Positions 53,819 to 62,736 are shown, counted from the stretch's first letter. The stretch is DNA of 64,000 nucleotides from SZAS-103 sp038234715 (GCA_038234715.1 JBBQTD010000006.1:61198-125197), one strand, 5' to 3'. Numbers and translations: made by a program. Notes: generated by a model from the sequence alone, not told the origin.

Positions 53819-55429
53819 ATGACCGACGCGCAAACGCCACGTGATGTCATGGAATACGACGTGGTCGCGGTGGGCGCGGGGCCGGCCGGGCTCGCATTCG
53901 CGATTCGCCTGAAACAAATCAAGCCCGACCTGTCGGTGTGCGTGATCGAGAAGGCCTCGACCGTCGGCGCGCAGATCCTGTCCGGCGCGGTGATCGAACC
54001 GCAGCCGCTCGACGACCTGCTTCCGGGCTGGCGCGACAACCCGCCGCCGATCTGCGTGCCAGCGACGAACGACGAATTCTGGAAGCTCAGCAAGACTGGC
54101 GGCCGCAAGCTGCCCACGCCGCCGCAGATGAACAATCACGGCAACTTCATCGTCTCGCTCGGCGCACTGTGCGCGTGGCTCGCGCCGCAAGCCGAAGCGC
54201 TGGGCGTGGAAATCTATCCGGGGTTCGCCGCGGCCGAAACCCTCTTCGATGACAGCGGCGCAGTCTGCGGCGTGCGCATCGGCGACATGGGCGTCGCGCG
54301 CGATGGCAGCCACAAGCCCGGCTACACGCAAGGCATCGACATCCGCGCCAGGCTCACCGTGTTCGCCGAGGGCGCGCGCGGCAGTCTCACCAAGCAGCTG
54401 ATCGCGAAATTCAAGCTCGACGAGGGCCGCCAGCCGCAGAGCTGGTCGATCGGCATCAAGGAGCTCTGGCAGGTGCGCGCGGGAATCGCCGAACCCGGCA
54501 AGATCGTGCACACCCTGGGTTGGCCGCTGGACAACAAGACCTACGGCGGCAGCTTCCTGTACCACCTCGACAAGGATCGCATTGCGCTCGGGTTCGTCGC
54601 CGGGCTGGATTACCACGACCCGAATTTCCAGCCCTACGAAGCCTTCCAGCAATGGAAGAATCATCCATCGGTGAAGCCGCTTCTGGAAGAAGGCACGATC
54701 CTCAGCGCCGGCGCACGCGCGATCGTCACCGGCGGCTACCAGGCCTTGCCGAAAACCGAAATGCCCGGCGCATTGCTGATCGGCGACACTGCCGGGCTGC
54801 TCAACGTGCCGAAGATCAAGGGTGTCCACCAGGCGATCCGCTCCGGGATGCTTGCCGCCGAACACGCAGCGCAATCGCTGCAGTCGACCGGCTTCGACGC
54901 GGCGCTCCGCGCATCGCCGGTGATGGCCGAACTCAGGAAAGTGCGCAACATCAAGGGCGGCTTCAAGCGCGGACTGTGGTTGGGCATGGCGAATGCCGCG
55001 CTGGAAACCGTACTTGGCGGACACACGCCGTGGACGCTCAAGGGCAAGCCCGACTGGGCATCGCTCGAGCGCGTCGGCGGGCACGAGGAACCCAAGCAGG
55101 ACTACGTCGCCCGCACCCTGCCCCCGCGCGACCGCCTCGCCGGCGTCTACTTCGCCGCAACCGAACACGACGAGGATCAACCGATCCACCTGCAGATCCT
55201 CGAACCCGACATCTGCATCAGCCGCTGCACGCGCGAATACGCCAATCCGTGCCAGCGCTTCTGCCCCGCGTCGGTCTACGAGATCGTCGAGGACGCGAAC
55301 GGAAAGCGCTTGCAGATCAATGCGGCGAATTGCGTGCACTGCAAGACATGCGACATCAAGGATCCGTACCAGATCATCAACTGGGTGACGCCGGAGGGTG
55401 GTAGCGGGCCGAACTATCAGAACTTGTGA
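53819..55429 (+). CDS. Electron transfer flavoprotein-ubiquinone oxidoreductase
   Basis: Membrane-associated FAD and 4Fe-4S enzyme passing electrons from reduced ETF to ubiquinone. It has 536 aa. The FAD-binding motif is VVAVGAGPAGLAFAIRLKQ at the start; then ILSGAVIEPQPLDDLLPG and GYTQGIDIRARLTVFAEGARG. The middle part includes LLIGDTAGLLNVPKIKGVHQ. The C-terminal iron-sulfur domain has CISRCTREYANPCQRFCP and NCVHCKTCDIKDP. AGGAG lies before the ATG. Its partners etfB and etfA lie 2.6 kb downstream. Together they serve acyl-CoA and similar dehydrogenases. Confidence 0.96.
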   Translation: MTDAQTPRDVMEYDVVAVGAGPAGLAFAIRLKQIKPDLSVCVIEKASTVGAQILSGAVIEPQPLDDLLPGWRDNPPPICVPATNDEFWKLSKTGGRKLPTPPQMNNHGNFIVSLGALCAWLAPQAEALGVEIYPGFAAAETLFDDSGAVCGVRIGDMGVARDGSHKPGYTQGIDIRARLTVFAEGARGSLTKQLIAKFKLDEGRQPQSWSIGIKELWQVRAGIAEPGKIVHTLGWPLDNKTYGGSFLYHLDKDRIALGFVAGLDYHDPNFQPYEAFQQWKNHPSVKPLLEEGTILSAGARAIVTGGYQALPKTEMPGALLIGDTAGLLNVPKIKGVHQAIRSGMLAAEHAAQSLQSTGFDAALRASPVMAELRKVRNIKGGFKRGLWLGMANAALETVLGGHTPWTLKGKPDWASLERVGGHEEPKQDYVARTLPPRDRLAGVYFAATEHDEDQPIHLQILEPDICISRCTREYANPCQRFCPASVYEIVEDANGKRLQINAANCVHCKTCDIKDPYQIINWVTPEGGSGPNYQNL

Positions 55430-56160
55430 TGCGATCCGATGAGATCGGATGCATGACTCCCTCCCTTTCACGCAGTGAAGGGGAGGGTTGGGGAGGGGTC
55501 GCTCTGAAGATCAAGAGCGTTCCGTCGGCCGCCGCAGCTCAGGGGACCCAGAGTCCAAAGCAGGATCAAGAGCCCGATCAAGTACCAATCCAGAGCGCCG
55601 GGCACGCAAAAGCAGAGCAACAAAGCAGGGAAGCTGCCAAAGACGATGGATTCATCGATTGCAGAGCTGCCATGCAAGGCAAACCCCGCAGTTTCCACGC
55701 CCGGTCCGATGCGTCCTCCGGGCAATCGCGGGCGTTGCAAGGTTGCAATTGCTCTTTGCAGGCGTCTTTTCCTGGAGTGCAGGCGACTTTTCTTGCGATG
55801 ACCGGTAGATCCGCAAGAAAACCGCCTTGCAATGTCGATTGCAAGCCTGCAAGCGAAAATTGCAGCCTTACATTGCCGAAAAACCGGTTGCAATTTCCGG
55901 ATGCAACCGTCTTTCTGTGAAGAACACGGTTGCATTGACGCAAAGACGCCTGATCCGCTTGAATGAAACCTTGCAACTGAGAACAAGAACCTTGCAATTG
56001 CGGATTGCAACCTTGCAATTGAACCGATCGCCCGAGCAATCCACGATAGCAGGCGGTTGCCTGCCGACTTCAAGCGAGGAAACGCGCCGAATTCCCTGAC
56101 CGCGCACGCGACCAATCGCGTAGGCTGCCATTTTACCCGACCCGCCACGCTGGATCGACG
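55430..56160. other. 731-bp non-coding gap with a TTGCAA array and repeats
   Basis: No supported gene. A 387-codon minus frame crosses the gap and the racemase gene but has no family features and is rich in Cys and Gln only because of the repeats. The left end carries a GC-rich hairpin sequence (about 55455-55500) and a copy of the GATCAAGAGCGTTCCGTC repeat (55511-55528). The centre (55735-56018) is AT-richer than its surroundings and full of TTGCAA. The right end should hold the racemase promoter. Confidence 0.7.
55735..56018. repeat. Cluster of nine TTGCAA palindromes
   Basis: Exact TTGCAA starts at 55735, 55743, 55827, 55839, 55888, 55971, 55992, 56005 and 56013, with further one-mismatch versions (for example CTGCAA at 55848, ATGCAA at 55901, TTGCAT at 55930). 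Random expectation for one exact site in 284 bp is below 0.1. Spacings vary (8 to 84 bp), so this is not a simple tandem repeat. It lies upstream of the racemase gene. Confidence 0.85.
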
Positions 56161-56853
56161 ATGCGCACACTCGGACTGCTCGGCGGCATGAGTTGGGAAT
56201 CGACGATTCCCTATTACCGCATCATCAACGAACGCATCCGCGCGCGACTCGGCGGCCTGCATTCCGCGAAACTGTTCCTGCACAGCGTCGACTTCGCCGA
56301 AATCGAAGCCCTGCAGATGCGCGGCGACTGGGACACCGCTGGCGACGTGCTTGCCGACGCTGCGCAAGCGTTGCAGCGCGCTGGCGCCCAGGCGCTGGTG
56401 ATCTGCACGAACACGATGCACAAGGTTGTCCCCGCAATCGAACAGCGGACCACGCTGCCAATCCTGCACATCGCCGACGCGACCGCGACACGCGTGATCG
56501 ACTCGGGCATCGCGTGCGTCGGCCTGCTCGGCACGCGCTTCACGATGGAACAGGATTTCTATCGCGGACGTCTCGCCGCACGCGGCCTCGACGTCCTCGT
56601 GCCCGACGATGCCGGACGCGACAGCGTCCATCGGGTCATCTACGACGAGTTATGCCTCGGCACGATCCGCGAGGAATCGCGTGCGATGTTTCGCGACGTG
56701 ATGCGTGACCTGGTTGCACGCGGCGCGCAAGGCATCATCCTTGGGTGTACCGAAATCGGGATGTTGGTCGGCGATGTTGATACGTCGGTGCCGACGTTTG
56801 ATACGGCGGCGATTCATGCGGAGTTTGCGGCGGATTGGGCTCTCAAACTGTAG
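56161..56853 (+). CDS. Aspartate/glutamate racemase family protein (YgeA/RacD-like)
   Basis: A 230-aa cofactor-independent amino-acid racemase. It starts MRTLGLLGGMSWESTIPYYR, the standard opening of the family. The two catalytic cysteines fit C82 (VICTNTMHK) and C196 (LGCTEIGML). The rest (ADATATRVIDSG, VGLLGTRFTMEQDFY) is typical. The substrate could be aspartate, glutamate or another amino acid; sequence alone does not decide. It follows the TTGCAA-rich gap and is followed by a repeat-rich gap. Confidence 0.92.
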   Translation: MRTLGLLGGMSWESTIPYYRIINERIRARLGGLHSAKLFLHSVDFAEIEALQMRGDWDTAGDVLADAAQALQRAGAQALVICTNTMHKVVPAIEQRTTLPILHIADATATRVIDSGIACVGLLGTRFTMEQDFYRGRLAARGLDVLVPDDAGRDSVHRVIYDELCLGTIREESRAMFRDVMRDLVARGAQGIILGCTEIGMLVGDVDTSVPTFDTAAIHAEFAADWALKL

Positions 56854-56886
56854 TGTGCGCTGCGCGTTGGTTTGTGAATTGACTCA

Positions 56887-57006
56887 GGAAAAGATCAAGG
56901 GCGTTCCGTCCGCAGTGCGGCCGAGTTCATCTTTTTTGCTTGTCGAAACGCTTCTGACATCAAGAGCGTTCCGGCCGCATAGCGGACGGAACGCTCTTGA
57001 TCTTGC
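56887..57006. repeat. Two copies of a GATCAAGAGCGTTCC hairpin repeat
   Basis: Copy A (about 56893-56925) reads AGATCAAGGGCGTTCCGTCC. Copy B (56959-57001) has a perfect 14-bp stem, ATCAAGAGCGTTCC and GGAACGCTCTTGAT, around a short GC-rich loop. A third partial copy is at 55511-55528. Copy B could end transcripts of the racemase gene, although no long T run follows. Confidence 0.75.
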
Positions 57007-57060
57007 AGCCTGTGATATGGATCGGAAAACGACGCACCCCTGGTGTGCCAAAATCCCCCC

Positions 57061-57966
57061 ATGCCCCGTATCGCCCTCGCCACCGCCATCGCCGCCCACG
57101 CGCTTGATGACGACATGCAACCGCTGCTCGATGCCCTGCACTCCGCAGGAGTAGGCGCGGACATGCGCGCGTGGGACGATCCGACCGTGTCGTGGTCGCG
57201 CTACCACATCGTGCTGTTGCGTTCGACATGGGACTACACGATGCGGTTCGCGGAGTTCCTCGCGTGGTGCGAGGCGACGTCGCGGGTGACGCGGTTGCTC
57301 AATCCGATCGACGTGGTGCGCTGGAACACCGACAAGCGCTACCTCGCGCAACTCGAATCGATCGGGATTCCGATCGTGCCCACCGAATTCATGGTGCCCG
57401 GCGACGATCCGGCGACATTGATCGCGGAATACCTCGGCCTGCATCCGGGTGCTGCCGACTTCGTGATCAAGCCTACGATCGGCGCGGGTTCGCGCGGCGC
57501 GCGTCGGCATCCGCGCGGAGCGGTGGACGCGATGGGCCTGCATGCACGGCAGTTGCTCGATGCGGGCAAGAGCGTGCTGATGCAACCGTACCTGCCGTCG
57601 GTTGACGCGAACGGCGAAACCGCATTGCTGTACTTCGACGGCGCGTACAGCCACGCGATCCGCAAGGGTCCGCTGTTGCGCGCCGACGCAGATGCAACCC
57701 GCGCGCTGTTCGCGACCGAACACATCCAGCCGCGCGCGCCCGATGCGGACGAGCGTGCCCTCGCCGACCGGGTGATCGCGGCGCTGCCGATGCTGGTTGA
57801 TTCGGACTATCCGCTCGCCTACGCGCGCGTCGACCTGGTGCGCGCGCCGGATGGATCGCCCTGCGTTCTCGAACTCGAACTGGCCGAACCGTCGGTCTTC
57901 CTGGCCACCGATGCGAAAGCCGGGGCGCGGTTTGCGGAAGTCCTGCGCGCGCGCCTGGCCGGTTGA
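57061..57966 (+). CDS. ATP-grasp domain protein
   Basis: A 301-aa protein of the ATP-grasp superfamily (RimK/glutathione-synthetase-like). It starts MPRIALATAIAAHALDDDMQPL. An N-terminal pre-ATP-grasp fold contains YHIVLLRSTWDYTMRFAEFLAW. The ATP-grasp part has NTDKRYLAQLESIGIPIVPTEF, DFVIKPTIGAGSRGARR, SVLMQPYLPSVDANGETALL and the metal-binding end region ARVDLVRAPDGSPCVLELELAEPSVFL. It likely joins an acid and an amine using ATP; substrates are unknown. The gene stands 102 bp before etfB. An in-frame start six codons upstream is less likely. Confidence 0.88.
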   Translation: MPRIALATAIAAHALDDDMQPLLDALHSAGVGADMRAWDDPTVSWSRYHIVLLRSTWDYTMRFAEFLAWCEATSRVTRLLNPIDVVRWNTDKRYLAQLESIGIPIVPTEFMVPGDDPATLIAEYLGLHPGAADFVIKPTIGAGSRGARRHPRGAVDAMGLHARQLLDAGKSVLMQPYLPSVDANGETALLYFDGAYSHAIRKGPLLRADADATRALFATEHIQPRAPDADERALADRVIAALPMLVDSDYPLAYARVDLVRAPDGSPCVLELELAEPSVFLATDAKAGARFAEVLRARLAG

Positions 57967-58068
57967 ATCCTCTCCGCTGGGCCGGCGCCGGCCGAGCCGG
58001 TACAATTCGCATTCCTGTCGCCGTCCGCGAAACCTGCGCGGCCGCGACCGTCCAAGAGTACCCAGAGC

Positions 58069-58815
58069 ATGAAGATTCTCGTCGCCTACAAGCGCGTGGT
58101 GGACTACAACGTCCGCATCCAGGTCAAGCCAGATGGCACCGGCTTGGTCACCGACGGGGTGAAGCTCTCGCCCAATCCATTCGACGACATCGCGCTTGAG
58201 GAAGCGCTGCGCCTGCGCGAGAAAGGCATCGCGACCGAAGTCGTGGTGGTCACCATCGCGCCAGCCGATGCGCAGCCGCATCTTCGCAATGGCCTGGCGA
58301 TGGGCGCCAATCGCGCGATCCATGTCGTGTCCGACGGTCCGGTGCAGCCCCTGCTCGCCGCGCGCGTGTTCCTGAAGCTGATCGAGAAGGAGCAGCCGGG
58401 CCTGGTGATCCTCGGCAAGCAGGCGATCGACGACGACGCAAGCCAGACCGGACAGATGCTCGCGACATTGTGGGGCCGGCCGCAGGCGACGTTCGCGAGC
58501 AAGGTGGAGATTGCTGAGGGCAAGGCAACGGTCACGCGCGAAGTCGATGCGGGCCTGGAAACACTTGAAGTCGATCTGCCGGCGGTGATCACCACCGACC
58601 TGCGCCTGAACGAGCCGCGCTTCATCAAGCTGCCCGACATCATGAAGGCCAAGAGCAAGCCGCTCGAAACCATCGCGATCGCAACCCTGGGCGCCGACGC
58701 CGGGCATCAACTCAAGCCGCTGCGCTACGCCGCGCCGCCGAAGCGCCAGAAAGGCGTGATGGTGAAGGATGTCGCCGAACTCGTTGCCGCGCTGAAACAC
58801 AAGGGTCTGCTATGA
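58069..58815 (+). CDS. etfB: Electron transfer flavoprotein beta subunit
   Basis: Small AMP-binding subunit of ETF, the soluble carrier between dehydrogenases and ETF-QO. It has 248 aa: MKILVAYKRVVDYNVRIQVK, MSPNPFD-type VKLSPNPFDDIALEEALRL, LGKQAIDDDASQTGQMLA, and LPAVITTDLRLNEPRFIKLPDIMKAKSK (the signature region, here split as LPAVITTDLRLNEPRF and KLPDIMKAK). The stop overlaps the etfA ATG by four bases (ATGA). Confidence 0.97.
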   Translation: MKILVAYKRVVDYNVRIQVKPDGTGLVTDGVKLSPNPFDDIALEEALRLREKGIATEVVVVTIAPADAQPHLRNGLAMGANRAIHVVSDGPVQPLLAARVFLKLIEKEQPGLVILGKQAIDDDASQTGQMLATLWGRPQATFASKVEIAEGKATVTREVDAGLETLEVDLPAVITTDLRLNEPRFIKLPDIMKAKSKPLETIAIATLGADAGHQLKPLRYAAPPKRQKGVMVKDVAELVAALKHKGLL

Positions 58816-59750
58816 TCAAGGTACTGATCGTCGCCGAACACCATGACGGCAAACTCAATGCCGCGACCGCGAAATGCGTGAGCGCCGCCAATGCGCTCAA
58901 GCCCGATGCGATCGAGATCGTCGTGCTGGCCGCCGATCCTGCCACGGTTGCCGCGCAGGCCGCGCAGATCGCCGGGGTCACCCGCGTGCTCAGCGTTGCG
59001 AATGCCGCGAATGCGCAGCCGATCGCGCAGGTGCTGGCGCCACAGGTCGCGAAACTCGCGGCTGGTTACTCGCACGTGTTCGGTCCTTCCACCACGTTCG
59101 GGAAGGACCTGATGCCGTGCGTCGCTGCTCTGCTTGGCGTCGCGCAGGTCAGCGACGTGATGAAGGTCGAAGCCGCGCACACGTTCCAGCGTCCGATCTA
59201 TGCGGGCAATGCGCTGTTGACGGTCGAGGCGCCGAGCGATGTCGCCGTGGTCGCGACGATCCGCACCGCATCGTGGCCTGCGGCCGCTGGCGGCGGAACC
59301 GCAGCGGTCGACTCGGTCAGCGTCGATGCGGTGTTGCCGACGCACACGCGCTTCGTCGGATTGCAGGCCGGCAAGTCCGACCGTCCCGACCTGCAGAGCG
59401 CATCGCGCGTGGTCTCGGGTGGTCGCGCATTCGGCTCGGCCGACAACTTCAAGATCCTGTATGCGCTCGCCGACAAGCTCGGCGCCGGCGTCGGTGCGTC
59501 GCGCGCGGCCGTGGATGCGGGCTACGTACCCAATGACATGCAGGTCGGGCAGACCGGCAAGATCATCTCGCCCGAGCTGTACATCGCGATCGGCATCAGC
59601 GGCGCGATCCAGCACCTGACCGGCATCAAGGACGCGGGCACCATTGTCGCGATCAACAAGGATGGCGATGCGCCGATCTTCGAGATCGCCGACATCGGCC
59701 TGGTCGGCGACCTGTTCAAGCTGGTGCCGGAATTCGAAGCGGCGTTGTGA
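58812..59750 (+). CDS. etfA: Electron transfer flavoprotein alpha subunit
   Basis: FAD-binding subunit of ETF. It has 312 aa: N-terminal MIKVLIVAEHHDGKLNAAT, then GPSTTFGKDLMPCVAALLGV. The FAD domain has SGGRAFGSADNFKILYALAD, GAGVGASRAAVDAGYVPNDM, QVGQTGKIISPELYIAIGIS and GAIQHLTGIKDAGTIVAINK. All are hallmarks of EtfA. It is translationally coupled to etfB and followed by a hairpin. Confidence 0.97.
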   Translation: MIKVLIVAEHHDGKLNAATAKCVSAANALKPDAIEIVVLAADPATVAAQAAQIAGVTRVLSVANAANAQPIAQVLAPQVAKLAAGYSHVFGPSTTFGKDLMPCVAALLGVAQVSDVMKVEAAHTFQRPIYAGNALLTVEAPSDVAVVATIRTASWPAAAGGGTAAVDSVSVDAVLPTHTRFVGLQAGKSDRPDLQSASRVVSGGRAFGSADNFKILYALADKLGAGVGASRAAVDAGYVPNDMQVGQTGKIISPELYIAIGISGAIQHLTGIKDAGTIVAINKDGDAPIFEIADIGLVGDLFKLVPEFEAAL

Positions 59751-59760
59751 TCTTGCATTG

Positions 59761-59786
59761 AGGCCCGCGTTGTCGGGGCCTGTTTC
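59761..59786 (+). terminator. Possible terminator between etfA and the M48 gene
   Basis: AGGCCC, an eight-base loop and GGGGCCT, then GTTTC: a GC-rich stem ten bases after the etfA stop, between convergent genes. The T tract is short, so its strength is uncertain. Confidence 0.6.
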
Positions 59787-59798
59787 AAGGTGGCTTCG

Positions 59799-60875
59799 CT
59801 AGCGCTGCGGACCGGATGCGCTGCTCGGCGGCGTCCGCCGTGCATTGCGTTCGTCCTGGGCGGCTGCTTGCTCGAACATCGCGATGCGCTCAGCGCTTGG
59901 CGGATGCGTCGACAGATAGCTCGCGCGCCCGGATGCCCCCCCATAAGCCGCTTCGAGTCGTCGCAGGATGTCGGCAAGCGGGCGTGGCGATTTTCCGCGC
60001 TTGCGCAGCAATTCAATCGCGAACAGGTCCGCATCGTGTTCGTGCGCGCGTGAATAGCCGTTGTTGAGCAACAGCACCGGGATCGATACCGACAGCGCAC
60101 CGGTTCCGGAGACGTCGCCGAACAGGAATCCGGCCATCGCCGCGACGCCGCCGTTTTCCAGTGCCATGCGCAATGCATGCCGATGCACGTGGTGGCCGGT
60201 CTCGTGCGCGAGGACCGCCATCAATTCGTCGTCCGATGTAGCCAACGCCACGAGCTGGTCCGTCATCACGATCGTGCCGCCAGGCAGAGCGAATGCATTC
60301 GGGCCGATCCCGGGCGAATCGCGCAACGCAAGGTGCATCGCCTCGACGCGCGGCACGCCGGCGACCAGTGTCCGGAACTGCGCCTGCAGGGCCTGCTGAC
60401 GCGCGATCGGCAAACGACTTGGGTGAAGCGCTGTGTGTTCAAGCAGTGCCATCGTCTGCGCGCCGATGGCGCTTTCGACCGCGGGCGGAACCTGCGCGGC
60501 GATGCGATCGGCGATCCACGGCAATCCCACCGTGAAAAACAGCAGCACCCCCAGCGCGGTCGCCAGCGCCGCGCCGATTGCAACCATCCAGCGCTGCTCG
60601 AGCCAATGCGCGACGATCTCGACCCGGTTGCGGTCGGTAATCCATACATCGAGCACCGACGCGTCTTCGCATTCCACCCGCGCTCCGGATTGCAGCTCGA
60701 GGATCCGCGAGGTCCTGCCCAGGCGCGGACTGATCCGGATTGCAGCGACAGGGACGTCGAAGGCATCGCCAAGCTGGGGTTCGATCCGCAGGATGCCCGC
60801 GGCCGGCTGCGAGATCCGAACCGGCGTGCGGCGGCTGCCGATCCCGTCGTACCAGATGCCAGGCAGCGTCGTCAC
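59799..60875 (-). CDS. M48-family zinc metalloprotease with one membrane helix
   Basis: A 358-aa membrane-anchored peptidase. An N-terminal domain of about 95 residues (ILRIEPQLGDAFDVPVAAIR) precedes the helix MVAIGAALATALGVLLFFTV (about 97-116). The catalytic domain has LAHETGHHVHRH, with HExxH at 224-228, and the third ligand region RAHEHDADLFA (E279). It ends LSTHPPSAERIAMFEQAA, the usual M48 end, plus a Ser/Arg tail. The GTG start overlaps the stop of the DUF898 gene (GTGA). By analogy it may degrade membrane proteins or act in envelope quality control; a single helix next to the catalytic domain differs from HtpX, which has four. Confidence 0.9.
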   Translation of the reverse strand: MTTLPGIWYDGIGSRRTPVRISQPAAGILRIEPQLGDAFDVPVAAIRISPRLGRTSRILELQSGARVECEDASVLDVWITDRNRVEIVAHWLEQRWMVAIGAALATALGVLLFFTVGLPWIADRIAAQVPPAVESAIGAQTMALLEHTALHPSRLPIARQQALQAQFRTLVAGVPRVEAMHLALRDSPGIGPNAFALPGGTIVMTDQLVALATSDDELMAVLAHETGHHVHRHALRMALENGGVAAMAGFLFGDVSGTGALSVSIPVLLLNNGYSRAHEHDADLFAIELLRKRGKSPRPLADILRRLEAAYGGASGRASYLSTHPPSAERIAMFEQAAAQDERNARRTPPSSASGPQR

Positions 60876-61993
60876 AGGCCGATGTCGAAGTCCATGTCGA
60901 GCGCGCCCAGCAACTCGGCACCGGCGGCACCTTCGGCCTGGCCGGCTTCGGCAACGAAACCATCCAGGTCGTCGCCTGCGAGCAAGGCGAACTTGCTGAC
61001 CCGGTAACGCGCCATGCGGATCAATGCCCACGGAATCGCAAGTCCAAGCGTGCAGATGATCGCGATGCCGTTGCTGAAATACAGCCAGAGCACATCGCGC
61101 GCGCGCAACGTGCATTCGAATGCGTGCTTGCCGAGACGGGTGTGCTGCCACATCACATTGCTGTAGCGGGTGCGCAGGAACACCGGGACGCTGAGGAACA
61201 CCAGGTAAGCGACCGCCATCCCGGCCATCATCGAGGGCGGCAGCTGCGGGTGGCTCGAAGGCGGCATGCCACGGCGCGCGGCCACCATGACCCCGACCAT
61301 CACTGCAATGAACGCGACATACACCGCGAACCCGATGGCCGCTGCGATGACGTAGGGCACGATGTAGCCCTCGCAATTGTCGGCAAATTCGAAGCGCTTG
61401 CCGCCGAAGCGATGCCCCGACACCATGTAGTCGTGCTGATGCATGCGTACCCATGGAAACAGCATGTACAGCGTGAACGGCAACACCATCGGTCGAAACA
61501 GATAGTTGACGTACGCGTCGCCGACGCTTTCGACGAAGCGAAAACGCAAACCCCGCCAGGCCGTGTAGCGCGCGCGGAAGGTCAGCGTGCGATAAATCAC
61601 CCAAGGCAGCAGGATCAACACCAGGGCGAGCAAGGGGAAGTACACCACCAGCACCTGGAAATGACTGCTCGCCCACAATGCGAGCACCACCGAGTACGCG
61701 ATCAGCCGACCCTTGAGGATCTGCATGGGCTGCGCGAGGTACTCGAACGAGGATCCTGCAAGCCGCGTGTTTGCGTAGAAGTAACGCTTGGTGCGCACCT
61801 TGGCCCACGCCGAATAGATACCCAGGGTGACGATCGACAACCCCAGGTTGACGATCCAGATCCGGAAATATTCCTGCGCGCTGCCGTCGAACTCCATGCG
61901 TTGCCGCGTCTGCTGCGGTCGCACGTAGGTTGCCCCGGTGAAATTCAACGAGCCCATGACCGGTTGGACGGAGCCCATGGTGCCTTCGTGCAT
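60872..61993 (-). CDS. DUF898 (YjgN-type) multi-pass membrane protein
   Basis: A 373-aa membrane protein of the DUF898/YjgN family with about six membrane helices. Typical features: MEFDGSAQEYFRIWIVNLGL, TLGIYSAWAKVRTKRYFYAN, the repeat-like SGHRFGGKRFEFADNCEGYI and ALIRMARYRVSKFALLAG. GGGGA precedes the ATG that gives MHEGTMGSVQPVMG. The function of the family is unknown. It is translationally coupled to the M48 peptidase, so the two probably act together. Confidence 0.88.
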   Translation of the reverse strand: MHEGTMGSVQPVMGSLNFTGATYVRPQQTRQRMEFDGSAQEYFRIWIVNLGLSIVTLGIYSAWAKVRTKRYFYANTRLAGSSFEYLAQPMQILKGRLIAYSVVLALWASSHFQVLVVYFPLLALVLILLPWVIYRTLTFRARYTAWRGLRFRFVESVGDAYVNYLFRPMVLPFTLYMLFPWVRMHQHDYMVSGHRFGGKRFEFADNCEGYIVPYVIAAAIGFAVYVAFIAVMVGVMVAARRGMPPSSHPQLPPSMMAGMAVAYLVFLSVPVFLRTRYSNVMWQHTRLGKHAFECTLRARDVLWLYFSNGIAIICTLGLAIPWALIRMARYRVSKFALLAGDDLDGFVAEAGQAEGAAGAELLGALDMDFDIGL

Positions 61994-62368
61994 CGCTTTC
62001 CCCAGATGAGCTGCGCGACACCATGTCCCCCATGGCGCATGGCGATTCGGCGCTGGGCGCCGGCCGTCAATCTCGCAGTTTCTCTTATTTGGCGGCCGCA
62101 TGCTGGACGAAGGCACCCAAGATGCGCCGCTGACCAAGCCGAGGCGGGCAACAGCTGGAGCGGAACGTTCTGGTTGACGGACACGCTCCATGGAAGCGCG
62201 CATGGCACGACGCAGGCGGCCGTCGACGACAACCGGACATCGGGCCTCCACCTCAAGAGTGGCTCCCTGCTGACCTCTGCCGTTGGCGGCAGAGGGGCGC
62301 GCTCCCTGAACAGGCAAAAGGCCGGTGCGTCGCCGCCCCGGCCTCCTGCTTTCCAACGTTCACGACGA
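61994..62368. other. 375-bp gap upstream of the DUF898 gene
   Basis: No supported gene. It should hold the promoter for the DUF898-M48 pair. On the minus strand a weak terminator-like hairpin, AGGCCGG and CCGGCCT with TTTT after it, lies at 62316-62344, just downstream of the fibronectin-like pseudogene. Confidence 0.5.
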
Positions 62369-62736
62369 TCAACTCGCAATTATCGTCACACTCTCACTCC
62401 AGTCGCTGGCTCCGACCCGACCATGCGCCCGCACCTGCACCAGATACGACGTGCCCGGCACCAGGCCTCGAGCACCCGCGATGCCGCCGTCGCGGTGTCC
62501 GCGAGCGTCCATGCGGTCGGCGTCGCCGCCGGCGCGTAACGCCACTGGTACACCCGCGACGTCGGCACCCGCGCGCAACGCACCAACGCCTGCCCGCTCG
62601 CCGTGCCGCGCCGGATCGTCAATCCGGTCGGCGCCGCGATCGGCTGCACACTCCCATTGCCACGCTTGCGCTGCAGCGGAAAGCCCGATGTAATCAGGAC
62701 GGTGGCGTCGGCGCATGGCGATGATGAAGATCTCAC
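62369..62736 (-). pseudogene. Frameshifted, 5'-truncated relative of the fibronectin-III-like gene
   Basis: The minus strand codes first DATVLITSGFPLQRKRGNG and SRVYQWRYAPAATPTAWTLA in one frame, then GLVPGTSYLVQVRAHGRVG and the end GASDWSESVTIIAS in another. These match the C-terminal half of the intact protein at 16827-17534 (DAVVLLGSGYPVQRTRQ, SYQWRYATAAAPTVWTF, GLVPGTQYMVQGRAVG). One added base near 62467-62468 would restore a continuous frame (TAASRVL, one residue, GLVPG). The N-terminal half is not visible upstream. It is a decayed copy, unless the frameshift is a sequencing error. Confidence 0.75.

Noticed and set aside
55468..56631. A 387-codon minus-strand open frame over the TTGCAA gap and the racemase gene
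   Set aside because: It overlaps the well-supported racemase and its composition (Cys, Gln, Leu) follows from the repeats; no family features.
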